Shown here: piece by piece, positions 58,427-64,000 of the stretch
How the letters are laid out: each line of letters opens with the position of its first letter
How positions within the stretch are numbered: the first letter of the stretch is position 1
NCBI GenBank assembly: GCA_000158155.1
Contig: DS999407.1
Location: 443,087 to 507,086, forward strand
Direction of reading: 5' to 3'
Length of the DNA: 64,000 nucleotides
DNA from: a gamma proteobacterium NOR5-3
GTDB taxonomy: Bacteria; Pseudomonadota; Gammaproteobacteria; Pseudomonadales; Halieaceae
Position numbers and translations under genes: made by a program
The notes under the pieces: generated by a model
Seen by the model: only the letters and a program-made list of their open reading frames with translations
The model's database searches: none
Told to the model about the DNA's origin: nothing

Positions 58427-60388
58427 TCAGGGTTTCCATTGGTCGTAGACCTTAATCATCGGCGGGAAGGTCTTGCCGGATTTGCGCGCTTCCTGAACTT
58501 CCTGTTTCAGGTCTGTGTCAATCCAGTGGACCCAGTGCTCATCCAATGTTCGAACATGTTTATGATTGAAGTAGTCCGGATAACGTACCCAGCGCCAATG
58601 GCCCAGACGAAGCGACGGCTGGTAGTAACCGGGAACCCAAGAGGCATGGTCGTAATGTAGCTCTGCCAGTCGGTGCGAGAGCTCAATCATATGAGCCTTG
58701 TCACTGGAATCGCGATAATCCTCGATTAAACCGTCTACCTCGTAAACGGCGAAAGCCTCCAGGTTATTGGTCTGGGTTTTCAGCTGGCGCTCGGGATTCA
58801 CGCTGCCGTCCTCAAGAAAGGCATCGTCATAAGCGTTATCCGAGTGATAGTGCTCCCACATGCGCGGATACATCTCCAGGACCCCCGCAAAGTACGTCAG
58901 GGCGATCTCGTGTTTCTTCTCCTGAACTTTCTTCCAGCCGGTGGTTCCGTCCAGCACTTCGACCCGAAACTCCAATCCCGCTTTAGCGGCTTCCTGCTTG
59001 AGGATCGTGAGCACGTCCGCAAGTTGCTGGCTCCCGGTGGACAGGGTAAACGCAAGCCTCTTGCCATCGGCATTCACGAAAACGCCATCCGGGCCCCTTT
59101 CTGTGAAGCCCGCAGCCGCAAAATAAGCCTGTGCTTTGTCGATATCGAACTCCCGGGCTGTGATCGATGGGTGGCTGAAATCCGGGTATCCGTCGCTGGC
59201 GGTATTGAGTCGTTGCGCATCACCGCGAAAGTACTGATCGATCACCAGTTGCCAGTTGCTCGCGTGTTGGATGCCAAGGCGAACGTTCAAGTCGTCCAGC
59301 AACGGTTGCGCAGTATTGATCCACAGTCCCACCGGGCTGCGCGGGTATTGCGTGTAAAACTCGGATTTCGCGATATAGCCGGCCTGCACGTCCGGGGCTG
59401 AGTCCGGGAGCTTTTCATACCAGTATTCCGCCATGTTAAGGCTGAACTGATCGATATCCCCACGGTTGAACGCTTCGAAGGACTTCGCCTGATCGCGGAT
59501 GACATTGAGTTGAAGACGGTCAGGATTAAAGCGATAGCGGAAGTGTTTCAGATCCTTCGCCCACCAGTCCCTGTCCCGGGTGAACGTGATGGACCGGCCT
59601 TTTTGGATATCCTCATCGTTTATAACGTAGGCGCCGGTGGTAGGAGTAAATCGCCACTGATAGCGCTCGACAAAATCCTCGCCTACCTCTTTGAAGTAAT
59701 GCTGCGGCACCGGGGGCAATGCAAGCACCCAGCCGGCGAAATCGGGTTTGAGCACCGCACTGGAGATGGAAAAGGTGTGGTCATCGTAGCGGGTAATATT
59801 GGTGTAGCGGGTGCTGAACCAGTTGTTGTACCAGGGCGCGCGAATATAGTCGGACCGGAAGAACCAGAACATAAACAGAAAATCATCGCTGGTCACAGGC
59901 TCGCCGTCGGACCAGCGCGCTGCCGGGTTCAGTTTCACGTAAACGGTGGCTGTATCCGGTTCTACGGCCCAGGATTCCGCCAGCCCCGGGTAAAACTCCA
60001 GAGTATCCGGATGCAGGTGGGCCATTCTCATCACGGCATTGTCAAAAATATAGGGCCGGAAAGATCCATTCGAATCGGGCCCGACGATGCGCAAGGTACG
60101 CGGGAAATCATTCAGAGCAATGTACTGCGTGCCACCCTTCTTAGCCTCAGGTGAACCCATTTCCGGCTGATCCGCGCCGTTTTCCCACGCCAGATCGGCA
60201 GGCAGGTCCGCGAGACTCTTAAAGTGGTAGAACGCGGGGTCGGCCGCGTAATCCGCCTCTACCTCTGCGGTGTTATCGATTACCGCAGCCGTGACTGCCG
60301 ATTCGGCCGCATTGTCCTCACCACACCCCACCAACAGTAGCGTAGACACAGCTGTTAGCAGGAGAACCAACCGGTTGCCTGCACTCAT
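58427..60388 (-). CDS. Extracellular solute-binding lipoprotein, family 5 (oligopeptide type)
   Basis: A 653-residue lipoprotein. ATG 60388 has GGAGG upstream and begins a signal sequence with lipobox LLVGC (Cys about 22), so an extension to 60490 is rejected. The family 5 fold shows AMLRMAHLHPDTLEFYPGLAESW (key residues HPDT.E.YPGLAESW, about 125), VKLNPAARWSDGEPVTSDDFLF (key residues ARWSDGEPVTSDD, about 150) and FNRGDIDQFSLNMAEYW. It binds peptides or similar solutes for an ABC transporter whose other subunits are not in the window. It is downstream of a TonB receptor on the same strand and separated from it by a terminator. Confidence 0.93.
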   Translation of the reverse strand: MSAGNRLVLLLTAVSTLLLVGCGEDNAAESAVTAAVIDNTAEVEADYAADPAFYHFKSLADLPADLAWENGADQPEMGSPEAKKGGTQYIALNDFPRTLRIVGPDSNGSFRPYIFDNAVMRMAHLHPDTLEFYPGLAESWAVEPDTATVYVKLNPAARWSDGEPVTSDDFLFMFWFFRSDYIRAPWYNNWFSTRYTNITRYDDHTFSISSAVLKPDFAGWVLALPPVPQHYFKEVGEDFVERYQWRFTPTTGAYVINDEDIQKGRSITFTRDRDWWAKDLKHFRYRFNPDRLQLNVIRDQAKSFEAFNRGDIDQFSLNMAEYWYEKLPDSAPDVQAGYIAKSEFYTQYPRSPVGLWINTAQPLLDDLNVRLGIQHASNWQLVIDQYFRGDAQRLNTASDGYPDFSHPSITAREFDIDKAQAYFAAAGFTERGPDGVFVNADGKRLAFTLSTGSQQLADVLTILKQEAAKAGLEFRVEVLDGTTGWKKVQEKKHEIALTYFAGVLEMYPRMWEHYHSDNAYDDAFLEDGSVNPERQLKTQTNNLEAFAVYEVDGLIEDYRDSSDKAHMIELSHRLAELHYDHASWVPGYYQPSLRLGHWRWVRYPDYFNHKHVRTLDEHWVHWIDTDLKQEVQEARKSGKTFPPMIKVYDQWKP

Positions 60389-60530
60389 CGCTTTTCCTCC
60401 AACATCCACGGGATCTAGTGCCCTCTCAGTACCCGGTAAAGCGGAACAGGCTTTCTCCCCGTTCCGGCAAGACGTTGCGGGTAAACGCACACCAGAGTAA
60501 CAAGAATGTGAATTCGCGACACAAAAGTCA

Positions 60531-60562
60531 AAACAAAAAAAACCGCGACAAAGGTCGCGGTT
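60531..60562 (-). terminator. Rho-independent terminator of the second TonB receptor gene
   Basis: On the minus strand AACCGCGAC, loop CTTT, GTCGCGGTT is followed by TTTTTTGTTT. The stem is nine perfect pairs, starting 19 bases after the receptor stop codon. Confidence 0.93.
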
Positions 60563-60580
60563 CCTTAGGCTGGGCTACTG

Positions 60581-63241
60581 TTAGAAATTGACCTTTACAC
60601 GGCCGTATACCATGCGGCCCCGGGGATCGTGATGCTTGGGGTCATAGCTGAAGTTCGCCGCGTCATAAACCTGCGGAGGCAGTTCGTCGAACACGTTCTT
60701 CGAACCAAGAGTGAAGGTAGCCGTGTTATCGCCAAATTCGAAGTCGAAGGCATACTGCAGGTCGACGGTAAACCAGGAGTCGATATTTTGATTGTAGCCA
60801 AGGGACGCTGCGCGAGGATCAACGGTGCGCGTCGTCTCATAGCCCGAAGTATAGAATCCTAGCAGGGCGATGGAGTGGTTCCCCATGCTCCAGTCGATCA
60901 CGCCATTAACCTTGGTCTCCGGAATAGAGCGAACAAAGGTATCGTAGTTAAAGAAGCCGGCCACATCTTCCGTACCGCCAGGCCCGTCACAGCCTCGCGC
61001 ATTCGCGCCGGTACAGGGGATGTTGTAGCTAAGGAAGTGCGTCGCGGTCACGTTAAGGCCGAATTGGCCGAAGCCATCGGTGGGCACCATCCAATCAAGG
61101 GTAACGTCAATACCGTCGGTCTCTACCGTGGACGCATTGATATAGTTTGTACGCACCCCTGCTAACTGCCCCGTTGCGCTTCGGTTGATGGAGTCACCGC
61201 TAGGATCGGCGTTAAGCTTGCCCTGGGCCGACTCGGCGACGATCACGTCTTCGTAGTCAAAGCGCCAGTAGTCCACACGAACCGTCATATCATTGGTGAT
61301 GTCCCAGATGGCGCCAAAGTTGAAGTTCGTGGATGACTCCGGCTGCAGATCAACAGAGCCTGCCGTGTCTACGCGAACAAACAGCGCTCCGCCGGGATTC
61401 AGTGGATCCACCAAACCTTGCAGTGCCGTCTCCTGAGAGAAGTATTGCTGCAGCGATGGCTCACGGAAGGCCGATGATGCCGAGGCGCGCAGTACCAGCG
61501 AATCGGTGGCCTGCCAGCGCACAGCAATCTTGGGGTCGAAGCTGCTGTCCGACTCCAGGTCCTCGTAGCGACCAGCGATATCTACCTCGATGGAATCGGT
61601 CAGCGGGATATTGGCCTCGGCAAAGATGGCATAGGTGGAGCGGTTTTCGTCGACCGGTCGGCCACCACCGAGAAAAATCAGGTCAATAGGAACCGCAAAG
61701 CCCGTGTCCTGGTCAATCTGCTGAGTGGCTACGTCGTTGAACGCAATCTGGTAGCTCTCTTCGCGCCACTGCGCGCCGAAGGCTACGCCAACGGTTCCCG
61801 CCTTCATCTCAAAGAGGTCGCCGCTGAAGACAACATCGCCCACCAGCATATCGGTGGAACGGTTGGTGACCTGAGCGTCAGAGATAAAGTCGATAATCTC
61901 CTGCGAGTTCTGCGTGGGGTCGAAAATGTTAAAGGTTTGGTCGCCGTTTGGACCACCGACACCTGCAAGACCTGCGTTAAGGCGCGAGGTGCGCGTATCG
62001 GGTTGAACCGCCGTGCGATCGTTTTCGGAGTAAGTTAATGCCGCGTACCAGTCCCAGCCGGAATCGAAGCTGCCCTCAAAGTCCACCGAAGCACGCAGCG
62101 TTTCGCTGTCACGTGGTGCGAAGGGAGAGGGAGATTCTGCTCCCAAGGGTCGACCCAGCCATACGACCGGCTGGTCGAAGGGGCTCCCTGCTTGCCCCGG
62201 GAACACCAGAGGGAACGACAGGTTGGGATAGGTTGGCGACTGCGGATTGTCGAAGACCTCGTTCTTTGTCCACCCAAGTTCGATGGTCATCGACAGGTCC
62301 TCGGAAAAGTCATGACTCAGGTTACCGTAGAGCTGCGTTTGTTCCTCTTCGTTGACGAGATTAAAGCGCGGCCCGTAGAGGAAACCACAGCGGGTGCCGG
62401 ATGCCTGGGGTACCAGAACGCCAAGCTCGGAATTCAAGCACGCCGGATCGGGAATATTCTCGCCGGGGGAGTAGGTGCCCGCGTAGGCGCCGCTGCCATT
62501 TGTCGGCGCGATCGCAATAAAGCTGCGTCCCAACGTACTGATTGCGTTTTCTGTGGTGAAGGGGCGGTCCGCCGAACTCAGAGGATCCTGCTGGCGGAAG
62601 GAGCCCGAAAGCAGAAGATTCGTGTTGTCGCCAATGTTAATACCACCGAGCAAATTTACGTCGGCCGTATCCTGACTGCTTTCGGTAGTCGTTTGGTAGC
62701 CGCCGGAAACTTCAAAGCCCTCAAAGTTTTGACGCGTTATAAAGTTCACCACACCGGCGATGGCGTCAGAGCCGTAGGTTGCGGTCGCACCCTCTTTAAG
62801 CACCTCGACGCGTTCAAGTGCGGCCATAGGTACGGTGTTGGTATCTACAAAAACGCTGCCGTCGTTGGCCACCGTGGCGGCAACCGTCTGACGCTTACCG
62901 TTGATAAGAACCAGGGTTGAGGTCAGACCGAGTCCCCGCAGATTCACATTCGAGGTGCCCTGGGTTTCTCCCGCGGTAAAGGAGTCCGGATTGTTCTCGG
63001 CACCGGAGGCCACTGTCAGGCGTGACGTTAACTCTGCAATAGTGACCGCACCGGTCTTGGCAATATAGCCAGCGTCAAGCACCTCTACGGGACTCGCCTC
63101 ATTCTCGGAGGAGCCCTTAATGAACGACCCGGTAATCAGGACTTCTTCGATCTGACTGCCTTCCTGCGCGATGGCGGATGACGCCAGAGTGGCGGATACG
63201 GATGCAGCTAGAACAGACTTAGCAAAAGAAAACTTTCTCAT
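60581..63241 (-). CDS. TonB-dependent outer-membrane receptor (peptide/oligomer type)
   Basis: An 886-residue receptor. Signal peptide (SVLAASVSATLASSAIAQ), TonB box IEEVLITGSFIKG (about 32-44), plug with NVNLRGLGLTSTLVLINGKR (key residues RGLG.TSTLVLINGKR, about 98-115) and VEVLKEGATATYGSDAIAGV (about 144-163), then a barrel ending GRMVYGRVKVNF. The NLRGLGxxxTLVLINGRR style is typical of receptors for peptides or glycans in marine Gammaproteobacteria. An oligopeptide-type binding lipoprotein is next downstream and an amidase family gene upstream, so nitrogenous oligomers are a plausible substrate. Confidence 0.95.
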   Translation of the reverse strand: MRKFSFAKSVLAASVSATLASSAIAQEGSQIEEVLITGSFIKGSSENEASPVEVLDAGYIAKTGAVTIAELTSRLTVASGAENNPDSFTAGETQGTSNVNLRGLGLTSTLVLINGKRQTVAATVANDGSVFVDTNTVPMAALERVEVLKEGATATYGSDAIAGVVNFITRQNFEGFEVSGGYQTTTESSQDTADVNLLGGINIGDNTNLLLSGSFRQQDPLSSADRPFTTENAISTLGRSFIAIAPTNGSGAYAGTYSPGENIPDPACLNSELGVLVPQASGTRCGFLYGPRFNLVNEEEQTQLYGNLSHDFSEDLSMTIELGWTKNEVFDNPQSPTYPNLSFPLVFPGQAGSPFDQPVVWLGRPLGAESPSPFAPRDSETLRASVDFEGSFDSGWDWYAALTYSENDRTAVQPDTRTSRLNAGLAGVGGPNGDQTFNIFDPTQNSQEIIDFISDAQVTNRSTDMLVGDVVFSGDLFEMKAGTVGVAFGAQWREESYQIAFNDVATQQIDQDTGFAVPIDLIFLGGGRPVDENRSTYAIFAEANIPLTDSIEVDIAGRYEDLESDSSFDPKIAVRWQATDSLVLRASASSAFREPSLQQYFSQETALQGLVDPLNPGGALFVRVDTAGSVDLQPESSTNFNFGAIWDITNDMTVRVDYWRFDYEDVIVAESAQGKLNADPSGDSINRSATGQLAGVRTNYINASTVETDGIDVTLDWMVPTDGFGQFGLNVTATHFLSYNIPCTGANARGCDGPGGTEDVAGFFNYDTFVRSIPETKVNGVIDWSMGNHSIALLGFYTSGYETTRTVDPRAASLGYNQNIDSWFTVDLQYAFDFEFGDNTATFTLGSKNVFDELPPQVYDAANFSYDPKHHDPRGRMVYGRVKVNF

Positions 63242-63506
63242 GACAACGCGCCTCTATTTGTAATTAGTTGATGACACTGCTTGGCAGAATATCAAAAGAG
63301 TTGAAGGCAGAACACGCTTGGTGCACACGCAAATCGGAATTAGTTTACAAGGCCACCGTTGGATGAATGCCTGAGATCTGGCCCGTACGTTCCTGTCGCG
63401 CCCTGCAAGGTAAGCACCCGTTGGTCGTCGGAGAGATGGGCGGCCTATTGATCAGAGGGTATGACCCGGGCAGGTATCCCTGGACGCAACCACCGTCCTC
63501 GGGCGG

Positions 63507-64000
63507 TTACTTCGCCTTTTCGACGAAGATATCTAACGGCAGAATAGCTGTTACACCCACATTCGGTATATCCACCAGCTGACCGATGCGCAGGTCGACA
63601 GCCACGCTGGCAATCATGTAGGCCTGGGCACGGTCGTAGCCATATTCAGACACAATGTAATCAATCATGGCAGCGAGCGCGTTCCGCGCGGCGAGGTGGA
63701 CATCCGTAGAAAGGTTGCCAAGATCAGCAATGCGATCTGAGCCCAAATAGGCGAGATTCGCTGGTACCGTTCCCGGCTCTTTCAGCGGAAACCCGGTCGT
63801 GGCATAAAACCGCTGTGACGGTATTTCCAATACCTTGGCAGGACCCTCATAGTGCGGCCCATATTTAAGGTCAGGCGGATTCTTCACGATGCTCGCAGTG
63901 ACGGTGAGCGTGCCACCCATCTCAATCGCCGTACCAGAGACCTCTCCATCACCTTGTGCGTAGTGAAAATCTCCAACGGCCAGACCACAGCCATCGATGT
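63507..64000 (-). CDS. Acetamidase/formamidase family protein, partial
   Basis: The C-terminal about 164 residues of an FmdA/AmdA-type amidohydrolase that begins beyond the right edge. The first visible part reads GCGLAVGDFHYAQGDGEVSG followed by TAIEMGGTLTV, the family's conserved GDxHxxQGDGE metal-site signature. The end contains FYATTGFPL, AARNALAAMIDYI and MIASVAVDLRIGQLVDIPNV. Members hydrolyse short amides to ammonia and acid in the cytoplasm. The gene is 265 bases upstream of the TonB receptor gene on the same strand; whether they share a transcript is unclear. Confidence 0.9.
   Translation of the reverse strand, partial: IDGCGLAVGDFHYAQGDGEVSGTAIEMGGTLTVTASIVKNPPDLKYGPHYEGPAKVLEIPSQRFYATTGFPLKEPGTVPANLAYLGSDRIADLGNLSTDVHLAARNALAAMIDYIVSEYGYDRAQAYMIASVAVDLRIGQLVDIPNVGVTAILPLDIFVEKAK

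Overview
The window looks like a chromosome segment of a marine, probably photoheterotrophic gammaproteobacterium. The best match I can infer is the OM60/NOR5 group (Halieaceae, Congregibacter-like). The reasons are a 1-hydroxycarotenoid 3,4-desaturase of the spirilloxanthin type (crtD), a high-potential iron-sulfur protein, many periplasmic c-type cytochromes, TonB receptors, acyl-CoA catabolism genes and gammaproteobacterial TamA/TamB and HrpB. This is inference from gene content; no rRNA, tRNA, CRISPR array, insertion sequence or phage gene is visible.

Layout. 0-5 kb: two adjacent acyl-CoA dehydrogenases (the second cut by the left edge) behind a perfect 7-1-7 palindrome, a repeat-rich gap, an OmpA-like lipoprotein, a crotonase-fold protein and an outer-membrane barrel of unknown role. 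5-12 kb: crtD with a membrane protein, a divergent cytochrome P450, an ATP-grasp enzyme, a small unknown protein and an MFS transporter. 12-18 kb: a PQQ dehydrogenase with a fused cytochrome c domain facing a HiPIP gene that carries a perfect Fur box in its promoter, then hrpB and a DUF3465-like protein. 18-27 kb: a haloalkane dehalogenase whose catalytic histidine is put out of frame by a run of 11 G, a divergent TonB receptor, an exported M20 amidohydrolase, a three-domain fasciclin lipoprotein, an epoxide-hydrolase-like enzyme and an exported methyltransferase-fold lipoprotein.

27-47 kb is the most unusual part: a catabolic island with a molybdopterin oxidoreductase, four paralogous phytoene-desaturase-like flavoproteins (COG1233 type), a GcvT-like protein, a PuuA-like glutamine synthetase, a PuuB-like amine oxidase, a class III aminotransferase, a cupin, a sodium symporter, an MFS transporter and a SnoaL-AraC fusion regulator. 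The octamer CGTATAGG (or its complement) stands in four intergenic gaps of this island. The likely theme is uptake and oxidation of amines or gamma-glutamylated amines, with one-carbon units passed to folate; the substrate cannot be read from the sequence.

47-52 kb: an operon of three overlapping genes for a di-haem cytochrome c4-like protein, a MauG/CcpA-type di-haem peroxidase and a parallel beta-helix protein fused to cytochrome c, followed by a frameshifted DNA-3-methyladenine glycosylase; then a 7TM-AraC regulator lacking its second helix-turn-helix and a possible small gene with an ATA start. 52-58 kb: tamA-tamB. 58-64 kb: an oligopeptide-type binding lipoprotein, a second TonB receptor and an acetamidase/formamidase cut by the right edge.
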